NCBI GenBank assembly: GCA_934359755.1 | Contig: CAKRLV010000014.1 | Span: 1-58,323, forward strand | Origin: an uncultured Agathobacter sp. | GTDB taxonomy: Bacteria; Bacillota; Clostridia; Lachnospirales; Lachnospiraceae | Direction: 5' to 3' | Length of the DNA: 58,323 nt | Shown here: positions 42,539-50,917 of the stretch, one piece after another | Numbering within the stretch: the first letter of the stretch is position 1 | Layout: every line of letters begins with the position of its first letter | Notes under the pieces: model-generated | Database searches by the model: none | What the model was told of the DNA's origin: nothing | What the model saw: the letters and a program-made list of their open reading frames with translations, nothing else | Made by a program: the position numbers and the translations under genes

Positions 42539-42802
42539 TCAATTATCAGTATTTCCATACACATTTGAATAAATGGTCTTAGCTGTTATTCCATCAAGCC
42601 TGCCTATCTTCCCCGAAATAGTACTGATTATATCCTGCGGTGCATCAACTGCAATGCTTATGATGCTCACATCCCGCTTCTTATATGGCAGTCCCATTCT
42701 TCCAATTATATAACTTCCATATTCGTGAAGAATATGATTCAGAATTTCAACTGAATCTGGATTTTCAACAATAATTCCAATTAATGCAACTCTGGTTTCC
42801 AT
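42539..42802 (-). CDS. TM1266-family [FeFe]-hydrogenase system regulator
   Basis: An 87-residue ACT-like domain protein. The opening TRVALIGIIVENPDSVEILNHIL and the GRMGLPYKKRDVSIISIAVDA core match the TM1266 family found next to hydEFG and thought to regulate the hydrogenase system (related to NikR-like ACT domains). There is no DNA-binding domain, so its mode of action is unclear. GGAGG is four bases before the ATG and directly abuts the T run of a terminator hairpin. Confidence 0.9.
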   Translation of the reverse strand: METRVALIGIIVENPDSVEILNHILHEYGSYIIGRMGLPYKKRDVSIISIAVDAPQDIISTISGKIGRLDGITAKTIYSNVYGNTDN

Positions 42803-42811
42803 TTTTCCTCC

Positions 42812-42841
42812 AAAAAAAGCTGTATCCGAAGATACAGCTTT
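42812..42841 (-). terminator. Terminator hairpin in the leader of the hydrogenase maturation operon
   Basis: On the minus strand AAAGCTGTATC (42831-42841) pairs with GATACAGCTTT (42816-42826) around the stable UUCG tetraloop, and seven T follow. It stands between the promoter at 42874-42902 and the TM1266-type gene, with the ribosome binding site right after the T run, so it works as an attenuator-like element unless it ends an upstream transcript. GAAGATACAG at 42908-42917 (minus strand) is fully complementary to its 5' arm and loop. Confidence 0.75.
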
Positions 42842-42873
42842 ACTTTCATAATTCCATGCGCAATAAAACTGTC

Positions 42874-42902
42874 ACTATAATGTGGCAACATGGCGCAGTC
42901 AA
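42874..42902 (-). promoter_or_regulatory. Promoter of the TM1266-hydE-hydG-hydF operon
   Basis: On the minus strand TTGACT (42897-42902) and TATAGT (42874-42879) are 17 bases apart. The predicted transcript would start at about 42864-42869, 60-odd bases before the first start codon, and would run straight into the hairpin. Confidence 0.65.
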
Positions 42903-43047
42903 GTATACTGTATCTTCTATCTCAACGATTCTGTATCGAATGGTTTTGATGTCAGAAACTTATTGTATGTCTATATTAACATGTATATGATATTATTTGG
43001 TGTATTTTTTGGTGCACAATTTTTAATTCCTGTTTAGGTAGTGGCTC

Positions 43048-43171
43048 GGAATGAGGTTTTTTTAGTATTCGATGGGGATGGTACTTAGGGCTATGAATAT
43101 AATCATAGCCCCACCTTGATTATAATGAAGACTTTGTACCATCCCCAAATATCAAATTGCCACCTCATTCC
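43048..43171. repeat. 124-bp element of three nested inverted repeats
   Basis: Outer arms GGAATGAGGT (43048-43057) and ACCTCATTCC (43162-43171), middle arms GGGGATGGTAC (43074-43084) and GTACCATCCCC (43136-43146), and an inner hairpin GGGCTATGA (43088-43096)/TCATAGCCC (43103-43111) all match perfectly. No reading frame of note runs through it. It could be a small non-autonomous element or a structured RNA. Confidence 0.85.
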
Positions 43172-43357
43172 TATTTCTAATTAACAATTCAATCACCATA
43201 TAACATAAATATGACTGTAATTATCAAATAAACTGAATTTTGAAGTATAGATTATTAATAATTTCATATGTACGTATATTCTACAAATAACTTTAATATA
43301 AGTCTATAAAGTAAATCTCAACACAATCCTGTATGAGTCTTTACATGAATTACATCT

Positions 43358-43617
43358 TTCGCACTTCACAAACTGAAATTGCTTTGCACTACACAGCATA
43401 ACTGTCGGAGAGTATGTATGTGTTCCGAAGAAAACAAATACGGACTACACCGAGGTTCCATTACATAAAGCCAACACCATAGAGCAACAAATTGAAATAA
43501 TCTATCCTCAATCAAGCTCGGTGTTGATTCCGTATTTTTTTCAGAGGAATATCGTACATGCTATGCCGACATCTAAGACTCTTAAAGTGCAAAGCATTAC
43601 AACCCTAAAAGTGCGAA
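43358..43617. repeat. 260-bp imperfect palindrome in a gene-free region
   Basis: Matching arm blocks, left then right: TTCGCACTT (43358) with AAGTGCGAA (43609); GCTTTGCACT (43381) with AGTGCAAAGC (43586); TGTCGG (43403) with CCGACA (43566); AAATACGGA (43436) with TCCGTATTT (43529); ACACCGAG (43447) with CTCGGTGT (43517). The blocks keep the same order and nearly the same spacing. The remainder of 43172-43814 holds no gene that I can support. A MITE-like element or a long hairpin RNA are the main options. Confidence 0.85.
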
Positions 43618-43814
43618 GTCTTTAAATAATGTAAACAGGAATTTAGTAACTATGCCCTATTGTTTTTACGCACAATCCATGTTATTGTTTCTATACAATA
43701 ATTGATAGCGTACGATACCAATTTCTACTTGGTCATTTCACGGCACATGCAGTTCGCCAGTATTTCCAAGTATTTGTAACAATTTAATATTTCACATTTT
43801 AAGGAGAATTACTA

Positions 43815-44951
43815 TTGGAGAAGATTACATCTGCTATTGCTTCTATCGAACAGATTTTGGGGAAATCTTGTTCTCGCACTGAAGCTATAAACTATTTAAA
43901 AAATTTCCCTGATGCTTTTACATTATTTTCATCTTTCAGACCTGAGTTTCAAAATAATGTTCTGAATTTTCTATGTGGTCAAAGCGGTATTGATATCACA
44001 TTAGACAAGTTCTTTCTGCATATTCTTAATCCAGAAACGCATAGAGAACGCCTTGAATCTCTATTATCTACATTTTTGAAACAGAAAGTCACTATTAAGA
44101 CTATTCTGCCAAGGGATGGTGTGCAACTTGCCGAGAGGGGTTCTCTTGTTATAATGGACATAATTGTCCAGCTGACAGATGGCTCTCTTATTGACGTTGA
44201 AATGCAGAAAGTTGGATACTTTTTCCCCGGACAGCGTAGCGACTGCTACTCTGCCGATATGATCATGCGGCAATATAATCGTATCCGAAGCGAAAAGAAA
44301 GCTGCATTTTCGTATAAAGACCTCAAACCTGTTCACCTTTTTATTTTGATGGAGACGAGTCCAGAGGAATTTCATGCCAATCCAAATGAATATATACATG
44401 AGCGACAGATTTCATATAGCAGCGGAATATCGCTGCCAAATCTTTCGCATATCACATATATATCACTTGACACATTTCATTCTGTAGTTCAAAATATAGA
44501 TACAGAACTTGATGCGTGGCTTACATTCTTTAGTTGTACAGATGCTGAGCATATACTTAAGCTGGTTCAGAAGTATCCTCAGTTTCTAGATTACTACAAG
44601 GATATAGCCATTTTTAGGAACAATCCGAAGGAGCTGATTTATATGTTTTCAGAAGCATTAGAAATTCTCGATAGGAATACAGCTAATTATATGATTGATG
44701 AAATGTCGCAGGAACTTAAAACACTAAAGACTGACTTTGATACAACTAAGGAGAAATTAGACTCTACCAAGAATGAACTTGATTCTGCTAAGAATGAACT
44801 TGATTCTGCTAAGAATGAACTTGATTCTACCAAGAATGAACTTGATTCTGCTAAGAACGAGTTGGCAGATAAGGATAATACTATTGCCAGCAAGGATCTT
44901 GAAATTGAAGCGCTCAAAGCTCAACTTGCGCAACTTCAACAAAACAAATAA
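43815..44951 (+). CDS. Rpn-family PD-(D/E)XK nuclease (annotated as transposase-like) with a coiled-coil tail
   Basis: A 378-residue protein of the Rpn/PDDEXK family, described as recombination-promoting nucleases and often annotated as transposases. The start of the core reads DITLDKFFLHILNPETHRERLESLL, with catalytic residues likely in IMDIIVQLTDGSLIDVEMQ (D-x-n-E-x-Q). Residues about 300-375 form a coiled coil with five perfect heptads of the DSxKNEL type. The start is TTG, with AAGGAG eight bases upstream. It stands alone beside two large palindromes. It may act on DNA or RNA and be part of a mobile unit or a defence-like system; no partner gene is visible. Confidence 0.8.
   Translation: MEKITSAIASIEQILGKSCSRTEAINYLKNFPDAFTLFSSFRPEFQNNVLNFLCGQSGIDITLDKFFLHILNPETHRERLESLLSTFLKQKVTIKTILPRDGVQLAERGSLVIMDIIVQLTDGSLIDVEMQKVGYFFPGQRSDCYSADMIMRQYNRIRSEKKAAFSYKDLKPVHLFILMETSPEEFHANPNEYIHERQISYSSGISLPNLSHITYISLDTFHSVVQNIDTELDAWLTFFSCTDAEHILKLVQKYPQFLDYYKDIAIFRNNPKELIYMFSEALEILDRNTANYMIDEMSQELKTLKTDFDTTKEKLDSTKNELDSAKNELDSAKNELDSTKNELDSAKNELADKDNTIASKDLEIEALKAQLAQLQQNK
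44760..44864. repeat. 21-bp coding tandem repeat, five copies
   Basis: Units start at 44760, 44781, 44802, 44823 and 44844, each encoding one heptad (DS-T/A-KNEL). Because the unit is 21 bases, changes in copy number keep the frame and only lengthen or shorten the coiled coil. Confidence 0.95.
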
Positions 44952-45029
44952 ACGATAATAGCATATTGAATGAGCGTGAATATCGTTTATTGAATATTGT
45001 TTCGTTGAATATCAAATATCGAGGCAGAC

Positions 45030-45059
45030 AAATGGCGGCTATACAAATAGCCGCCATTT
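45030..45059. terminator. Bidirectional hairpin between convergent genes
   Basis: AAATGGCGGCTAT (45030-45042) and ATAGCCGCCATTT (45047-45059) form a perfect 13-bp stem with an ACAA loop. The GC-rich stem lies between the Rpn gene and the sugar transferase gene. T tracts after it are weak on both strands, so efficiency is uncertain. Confidence 0.6.
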
Positions 45060-45072
45060 ATTGTACTTCTTT

Positions 45073-46452
45073 CTACAATTGTTCTGAGTTAATCATGCCT
45101 CCAAACGCTGTCTTCCACAGGATTTTTAAATCCAGTCCAAGACTCCAATTCTCAATATACCAAATGTCATATTCAACCCTTGATTCGATTGAAGTATCAC
45201 CTCTAAAGCCATTCACCTGTGCCCAGCCAGTCATACCAGGTCTAATCTGCTGACGCACCAGATAAAGCGGCACTTCCTCTTTAAACTGAGATACATAAAA
45301 TGGAAGCTCAGGACGGGGACCAATCAGACTCATCTGACCGACAAATACATTAAACAACTGTGGCAGCTCATCAAGACTGAACTTTCTGATAAAACTACCA
45401 AATCTAGTCTTTCGGTTATCATTATCAGTACTCCATCCATTATGATCAATATCCGTTCTCATGCTTCTGAACTTAAGCATCTTAAAAGGCTTCTTATCCC
45501 GTCCCACTCTTTCCTGACAGAAAAATACAGGACCGGGACTTGACAACTTAACACCGATAGCAATTATAATCATCGGAATCGCACATAAAATTATCAAAAT
45601 CAGCGAGCCAACGAGATCCATTGTTCTTTTAACCATAGCCCATCCAATATTATCAAGTGGGGTTGCTCTGAGGTTAACCATTTTTGTCTTGCCGATTGTC
45701 TCAATCGTAGGATGAGCCGGGTAATAATCATTGAAAAATGGGATAAGTGTAACTCTCACGCCCTCTTTGTCAGCCGCTGTAAGCACATGCTTCATATGCT
45801 GAACCTCATGAGGCTCAAGTGCAACAACAAGCTCGTCCAAAGGATTTGCTTCAAGATAATCAGCTATATCCTCATACGCTCCCAGACATTTACCAAGAGC
45901 AGGATTCTCTACCTTACTAAAATATCCCGCGATCCGGTATCCGTATTGTGGATTCTTTTTAATATCTTTCTTGTACTGTACAGCAGACTTTCCATTTCCC
46001 ACAATCGCAACATGACGAAGATTATAGCCCTGCTTGCGATAATAATGCAATATAAGTCGCAAAATTGCATGCTTCAGCACAACGAGAAAACTTGCTATTC
46101 CCCAGAAAGCAAACAATGCCCAACGCGAAAAGTTCATAACTCTTAATAAATATAGAATTGCTACCATAAACAAGGCACCTATACCATTAATCGCTATAAT
46201 CTTGGCTGCCGCACCGCCAAGCCGCTTCATTCGCTGTGAACGATATACATGCGCTATATAGTACGTAAAAACAATGCCTAAACTAATCGTAGCCACAATG
46301 TAAATATATATAGGCGCTGTCATTCGTTCACTGACAATACCACTCAAGACTCTAAATCGTAAAAAAACAGCAATAAAATACGAAATAAAAATTAATACTG
46401 CATCAGATAGAACATTAATCCAATTCAGAAAAACCTGATTCTTTTTTACCAT
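45073..46452 (-). CDS. Undecaprenyl-phosphate sugar phosphotransferase (exopolysaccharide priming enzyme)
   Basis: Starts polysaccharide repeat-unit synthesis by moving a hexose-1-phosphate onto undecaprenyl phosphate. The 459-residue protein has four to five N-terminal membrane helices, a CoA-binding-like Rossmann region (VAIVGNGKSAVQYKKDI), another membrane helix (about 290-310) and the bacterial sugar-transferase domain with KRTMDLVGSL, PVFFCQERVGRD, MLKFRSMR, RKFSLDELPQL and GPRPELP. It belongs to the WbaJ/CpsE/EpsL type. It lies at the downstream end of the glycosyltransferase cluster. The sugar (glucose or galactose) cannot be read out. Confidence 0.92.
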   Translation of the reverse strand: MVKKNQVFLNWINVLSDAVLIFISYFIAVFLRFRVLSGIVSERMTAPIYIYIVATISLGIVFTYYIAHVYRSQRMKRLGGAAAKIIAINGIGALFMVAILYLLRVMNFSRWALFAFWGIASFLVVLKHAILRLILHYYRKQGYNLRHVAIVGNGKSAVQYKKDIKKNPQYGYRIAGYFSKVENPALGKCLGAYEDIADYLEANPLDELVVALEPHEVQHMKHVLTAADKEGVRVTLIPFFNDYYPAHPTIETIGKTKMVNLRATPLDNIGWAMVKRTMDLVGSLILIILCAIPMIIIAIGVKLSSPGPVFFCQERVGRDKKPFKMLKFRSMRTDIDHNGWSTDNDNRKTRFGSFIRKFSLDELPQLFNVFVGQMSLIGPRPELPFYVSQFKEEVPLYLVRQQIRPGMTGWAQVNGFRGDTSIESRVEYDIWYIENWSLGLDLKILWKTAFGGMINSEQL

Positions 46453-46514
46453 TTGTATCCCCTTTCCTTAAAATATACACTTTCAATCATAATAAAAGTA
46501 TTATGTCCTCTTCT

Positions 46515-46940
46515 TTAATCATCATCTTCATCGTCATCTTCATCATCATCCCCATTTAATAATTTTCCAACAAATTTAACGATAATGCGGATAATATCAA
46601 ACACAAGAAACATTAAAATAAATCCACCAATGCCGAACACAATATCGGCAAATTCCATACTTCCCGTATTCGTGACCTTCTGTCCAATTTCAATTGCAAA
46701 AGTAATTACAAGTATAAGTGTGAAAACATATATCCATGTAATAGTCATAATATGCTTGTGCTTTGCCAGCCAAAGAAAAATAGGATGTATTGCAAACACA
46801 AGCGCCATTCCCAGAATACCAATTACAAGAAAATGTAGCTGCTTGTCAGTGAAATTATACTCATAAGCATCATTTAACGCCATAATCTTGCTATGTATTA
46901 CAGAAATTATCTCAATAATCGTATATAATATCTCTTTCAT
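46515..46940 (-). CDS. VanZ-like membrane protein with an Asp/Glu tail
   Basis: A 141-residue protein with three to four membrane helices. DKQLHFLVIGILG, then EIGQKV and FADIVFGIGGFIL, match the spacing of VanZ-like proteins (a D-K-x-x-H-F start, E-x-x-Q, and D-x-x-x-x-x-x-G). The last 11 residues are only Asp and Glu. VanZ lowers teicoplanin sensitivity by an unknown route; many homologues occur in surface-polymer clusters. AAAGGTG precedes the ATG. It lies between the ROK kinase and the priming transferase. Confidence 0.65.
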   Translation of the reverse strand: MKEILYTIIEIISVIHSKIMALNDAYEYNFTDKQLHFLVIGILGMALVFAIHPIFLWLAKHKHIMTITWIYVFTLILVITFAIEIGQKVTNTGSMEFADIVFGIGGFILMFLVFDIIRIIVKFVGKLLNGDDDEDDDEDDD

Positions 46941-46957
46941 CTCATTACACCTTTACA

Positions 46958-47845
46958 TTAATTTGTTCTGTTTGCAGAATCAAGTGCCAACCTGGCAAGA
47001 CATAGCGCACCAATTATACCAGGCTTCTCACCAAGACCAGGTCTTACAATGTACTGATCTATATTCTTCTCAATCATATCGCTTTGAACATAGCCACCAA
47101 GCATATTCTTAACCTGCGCACGAACCATATCAAAAAGCTTATCCTGATGCATAACACCACCCCAAAGAATAATCTTCTCCGGTGAATATGCAAGAACATA
47201 ATCTGTTATCGCCTGCGCAATATAATATGCTTCAAGCTCCCACACCTTATCATTGTCAACCAGAAGCTTAGGCTCCATTCCCCAGCGTTTCTCTATTGCC
47301 GGACCACTAGCCAGACCTTCCACACAATTCTTATGGAAAGGACAACAGCCCTCAAAACTATCCTCTGGATGACGGTTCAACAATATATGTCCACCTTCTG
47401 GATGAACCAGTCCATGCATCAAATTTCCGTTACAATATATTCCAACACCGACGCCGGTTCCTATAGTAATGTATATAGCATTGTCACATTCACGCGCAGC
47501 CCCTTCATAAACCTCGCCAAGAACTGCTGCATTTACATCCGTATCAAATCCAACAGGTACATTGAACTCTGACTTAAACGAACCTACCACATCGATTCCA
47601 GACCACCCCGGCTTTGGTGTCCGCATTATGTGACCATATGTCGGTGAATTTGTGTTTAAATCTATTGGACCGAAACAGCCGATACCAATAGCATCAATAT
47701 CAAACTTTTTGAAATAACTAACCATCTCTCCAATTGTCTCTTCCGGAGTAGTTGTTGGTAAAATTACGCTTCCCTTTAAATTCAAATCGTAATCACTTAC
47801 TGAGCAAACTATCTTTGTTCCGCCTGCTTCAATTCCTGCTAACAT
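46958..47845 (-). CDS. ROK-family sugar kinase, fructokinase type
   Basis: A 295-residue ATP-dependent sugar kinase. The N-terminal phosphate loop GIEAGGTKIVCSV, GCFGPID, the catalytic Asp in FDTDVNAAVLGE and TIGTGVGVGI are typical. The zinc-binding segment HPEGGHILLNRHPEDSFEGCCPFHKNCVEG is that of the GmuE/ScrK fructokinase branch, so fructose (or mannose) is the likely substrate, giving precursors for GDP-mannose. GAGGAG precedes the ATG, and the start overlaps the end of the glycosyltransferase upstream. Confidence 0.88.
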   Translation of the reverse strand: MLAGIEAGGTKIVCSVSDYDLNLKGSVILPTTTPEETIGEMVSYFKKFDIDAIGIGCFGPIDLNTNSPTYGHIMRTPKPGWSGIDVVGSFKSEFNVPVGFDTDVNAAVLGEVYEGAARECDNAIYITIGTGVGVGIYCNGNLMHGLVHPEGGHILLNRHPEDSFEGCCPFHKNCVEGLASGPAIEKRWGMEPKLLVDNDKVWELEAYYIAQAITDYVLAYSPEKIILWGGVMHQDKLFDMVRAQVKNMLGGYVQSDMIEKNIDQYIVRPGLGEKPGIIGALCLARLALDSANRTN

Positions 47846-48761
47846 AAAATTCTCCTCGATTCCAAAAGTTCATATTAGAAGTCTTATTCATTATCTGCTT
47901 TGCGGACATGCCTTTATAGCGCCTTCCCGCCCTATTTCCCAAAAACTTCGCACCGCTTTCAAATACGCATCTCACCATAGAAATAAAATGAAAATGCTTA
48001 AACAGCTCCTTCTCAGTAAATAATACCATTCTTATGCCTTCAGCGGTAGTCCCACCCGACTTTATACTGTCCTTATACATTTCCATAAAAACCGCTACAT
48101 CAAAATTCCTTCTATACTGGTATGCGAGCGAAAAATTATGAGAATGAAACACTTCCGCACCTGCTTCATATCTCACTTTATAGCCACTCTTAAGTGCATG
48201 CGATGCCATAAGCATATCTTCATTTGATATAATAGGCTCTACAAATCCTCCTGATTGTTCTAAAAATGATCTTCTATATGCAGCACATACATCTGAAAAA
48301 AAATACGCCTTAATTCCCATCTTATCAATATCTTCCTTGGTACGTACATTGCTATCCCTTGGATAATTGAACTGTCTCGTCAATCTTTCCACAGGATTAG
48401 CGTCCGCTTTTGGCACCTGTCTGCCAGAAATCATAACCACATTTTCATCTGAAAAACCGCTAATAAGGTCAGCCAAATATGTATCTTTTACCGGTAAAGC
48501 ATCCTGCGTCATAAAACACACAATATCGCCTTTTGCATGCCTCCATCCAAGATTCCTAGTACCGCCATGATCAAATTCATTCCGTTTTATACTAATAACC
48601 CTGGCATGCATCTCTTCTGCCAGCAGCGCAGTATCATCCTCAGATTCAGAATCAATGACAATAATCTCGACATCATCATCAATCACCTGTGAATTCAGTT
48701 TGTTAAGAAGAGAAACTATATACTTTTGCGCATTTAAAGTAGGTATCACTACTGATATCAT
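47829..48761 (-). CDS. Family 2 glycosyltransferase
   Basis: A 310-residue GT-A enzyme that adds a sugar to a lipid-linked polysaccharide precursor. Nucleotide-sugar motifs are visible in ISVVIPTLNAQKYIV at the start, DSESEDDT and the acidic TQDALPV. The central SDVCAAYRRSFLEQSGGF and SNEDMLMA resemble rhamnosyltransferase-type members. The ATG at 48759-48761 is preceded by GGAGG eleven bases upstream; other in-frame ATGs lie nearby, so the exact start is uncertain. It overlaps the ROK gene by 17 bases. Confidence 0.88.
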   Translation of the reverse strand: MISVVIPTLNAQKYIVSLLNKLNSQVIDDDVEIIVIDSESEDDTALLAEEMHARVISIKRNEFDHGGTRNLGWRHAKGDIVCFMTQDALPVKDTYLADLISGFSDENVVMISGRQVPKADANPVERLTRQFNYPRDSNVRTKEDIDKMGIKAYFFSDVCAAYRRSFLEQSGGFVEPIISNEDMLMASHALKSGYKVRYEAGAEVFHSHNFSLAYQYRRNFDVAVFMEMYKDSIKSGGTTAEGIRMVLFTEKELFKHFHFISMVRCVFESGAKFLGNRAGRRYKGMSAKQIMNKTSNMNFWNRGEFYVSRN

Positions 48762-48807
48762 CCTAAACATTTCCTCCATCTCTATAGTCATTCAACTATC
48801 ATTTTCA

Positions 48808-49872
48808 CTATAATAAATCCTCTCTTCCATCAGCTTTTAACTTGTCAACTACCATTTTAACATCCTGCGCACGATTTTTATCACAGATAAGTATAGCATC
48901 ATCAGTCTCAACAATAATAAGATTATCAACTCCTATAGTTGATATAAGCCTTTTATTTGAATATGTAATGCAATCATTAGTATCAATAGCGACATGATCA
49001 CCGACAAAAATATTTCCATTTATATCAGCATCATATATTGCACCAAGATTATCCCAACTGCCTACATCATTCCACATCATATCAGAAGGAATAACTTTAA
49101 CACAATCACATTTTTCCATAATACCATAATCAATTGAAATAGCAGGCAGCCTTGGATAAATGTGCTCTATTGCAGCCCTCTCCATTTCACTTCCCATAGT
49201 ATCTGCAATCTGTTCCAGTCCACTATATATATCAGGAAGAAATTCCTTAAACAATCTTAATATGACCGATGCTTTCCATACAAAAATTCCACTATTCCAA
49301 ACATATTCCCCGCTCGCAACATAAGACTGCGCAAGTTCGATATTGGGTTTTTCCTTAAATTCAATTACAGGCTTTGCAACGCCCGATTCAGATTTATTAT
49401 ATCGTATATATCCATAACCGGTACAAGGAAATGTAGGAGTAATTCCAATCGTAACAAGTGAATCATCCTCCGCTGCCTCTACTGCTGCCTTTAAATCATC
49501 CTTAAATACACTATCATCCTTTATAATATGGTCGGATGGGAAAATACACATAATTCCATCACCATATTTTTTTATTATCTCAAACGCAGCATAACCAATA
49601 CAAGCTGAAGTATTACGCGCTACAGGTTCACATAATATATGATTTGCATCAACACGTTCCCTTGTAACTTTTATCATCTGTTCCACCTGGTCTGCATTGG
49701 TCACTATAAAAATATCTGACTTATTGCAAACCTCTGCAACTCTATCAATTGTCTCATTAATCATCAAGCCCTTTAAGCTCAAATTAAGCAACTGTTTTGG
49801 TTCCTTATGTCTCGACAATGGCCAAAAACGAGTTCCTCCACCACCTGCCATAATAACACCATATACCTTCAT
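48808..49872 (-). CDS. manC: Mannose-1-phosphate guanylyltransferase
   Basis: Forms GDP-mannose from mannose-1-phosphate and GTP for the polysaccharide. The 354-residue protein contains only the nucleotidyltransferase domain: the GGGGTRFWPLSR loop near the N-terminus, EPVARNTSACIGYA, FPSDHII and the conserved IEFKEKPN, but no C-terminal phosphomannose-isomerase domain. CAGGAAG is four bases before the ATG. The isomerase step must be encoded elsewhere. It lies between two glycosyltransferase genes. Confidence 0.93.
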   Translation of the reverse strand: MKVYGVIMAGGGGTRFWPLSRHKEPKQLLNLSLKGLMINETIDRVAEVCNKSDIFIVTNADQVEQMIKVTRERVDANHILCEPVARNTSACIGYAAFEIIKKYGDGIMCIFPSDHIIKDDSVFKDDLKAAVEAAEDDSLVTIGITPTFPCTGYGYIRYNKSESGVAKPVIEFKEKPNIELAQSYVASGEYVWNSGIFVWKASVILRLFKEFLPDIYSGLEQIADTMGSEMERAAIEHIYPRLPAISIDYGIMEKCDCVKVIPSDMMWNDVGSWDNLGAIYDADINGNIFVGDHVAIDTNDCITYSNKRLISTIGVDNLIIVETDDAILICDKNRAQDVKMVVDKLKADGREDLL

Positions 49873-49914
49873 GATACTTCCTGCCTTAACTTAATAAAAT
49901 ATATAAATGTACTA

Positions 49915-50838
49915 CTATCCTAGCACAATCTGCCCCAGAAGTCTTGCAATTCCTGTCTTAAGAATTCCATTCTTAAAATAAAATACAAGCCTCTTTATCT
50001 TCCCCATATTCATACAATTTGCATACTGGGATATTATGTGCTCCTTTGGCAAATGAAATACTTCTACCGCTTCCTTTGCCTGCATTCTTGTAAGTTCAAG
50101 CGAATATCGCATTGATTCTTTATTTTTTACCCTGTTAATCTGATATTCTACACTATTATCATTCTGTGCTCCAACCGAATTATCATCATGCTGCCTATAC
50201 CATATCGTCGGCTCCTCAACAAAAGAAATCTCACCAAAAGCTGCTGCAATAACACCAGCCCACCAATCATGCATTCTGATATTTTCAATGTTAGTGGTCG
50301 AAATCATCATATCACGAAGCCTTCTGTTGGCCATCATAGTACAGCCTGTAACAACATTCTGAATAATTATATGATTAATAGAAAGCTTAGTACAATCAAG
50401 ATTCTGGTACTTACTCATAGACTCAGCAAGAAGCGTCTTATCCTGCGAAACCACTGAAAGCTCCGTAAAAACAAGCGAAGGTCTATCTTTTTTCTCGATG
50501 TTCTTCATCCGCTCCCAAGTTGTCTCTATCTTCTTGTCCATCCAGATATCATCCTGATCACAGAACATATAGTAGGAGGCCTCAACCTGATTCATCAGAT
50601 AAAAAAAATTATTTTTTGCACTACCTGTTGTCTTACCATCTATTCTGTTAATTTTACCAGGATAATTCTCTACATATCTGTCAATAATTCTATTTGTCCC
50701 ATCTATCGAGCCATCATCATGAATGAAAATAGACCAATCCGAAAACGATTGGCCTAATATCGACTCTATCTGCTCTTGCAAAAAATGTTCACCATTATAA
50801 GTAGCCATCAAAATAGCTATTGACGTCTTCGAAATCAT
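49915..50838 (-). CDS. Family 2 glycosyltransferase
   Basis: A 307-residue enzyme with the N-terminal GT-A signature SIAILMATYNGEHFLQEQ, DDGSIDGT and the acid pair FCDQDDIWM. The MAnRRLRDMM and HDWWAGVIAAAFGE segments are typical of WcaA/RfbN-like rhamnosyl- or galactosyltransferases. The ATG at 50836-50838 has GGAGG six bases upstream; the open frame continues for another 99 bases but without a good start. Acceptor and sugar are unknown. Confidence 0.9.
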   Translation of the reverse strand: MISKTSIAILMATYNGEHFLQEQIESILGQSFSDWSIFIHDDGSIDGTNRIIDRYVENYPGKINRIDGKTTGSAKNNFFYLMNQVEASYYMFCDQDDIWMDKKIETTWERMKNIEKKDRPSLVFTELSVVSQDKTLLAESMSKYQNLDCTKLSINHIIIQNVVTGCTMMANRRLRDMMISTTNIENIRMHDWWAGVIAAAFGEISFVEEPTIWYRQHDDNSVGAQNDNSVEYQINRVKNKESMRYSLELTRMQAKEAVEVFHLPKEHIISQYANCMNMGKIKRLVFYFKNGILKTGIARLLGQIVLG

Positions 50839-50917
50839 ATCACTCCTCCGAATGCCATTATCAATCATTATGATACACTTTACTATATAATACAATTTAC
50901 TACATAATGTCAGTTCA

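Noticed and set aside
42865..42872. Second antiterminator segment AAAACTGT next to the hydrogenase promoter
   Set aside because: It can pair with the terminator arm but lies at or before the predicted transcript start, so most of it would not be in the RNA.
42784..42990. 68-residue plus-strand open frame over the hydrogenase leader
   Set aside because: No ribosome binding site, no recognisable sequence, and it overlaps the promoter and hairpin of the minus-strand operon.
44687..44942. Minus-strand open frames opposite the coiled coil
   Set aside because: They mirror the 21-bp repeat, have no start signals and lie within the Rpn gene.
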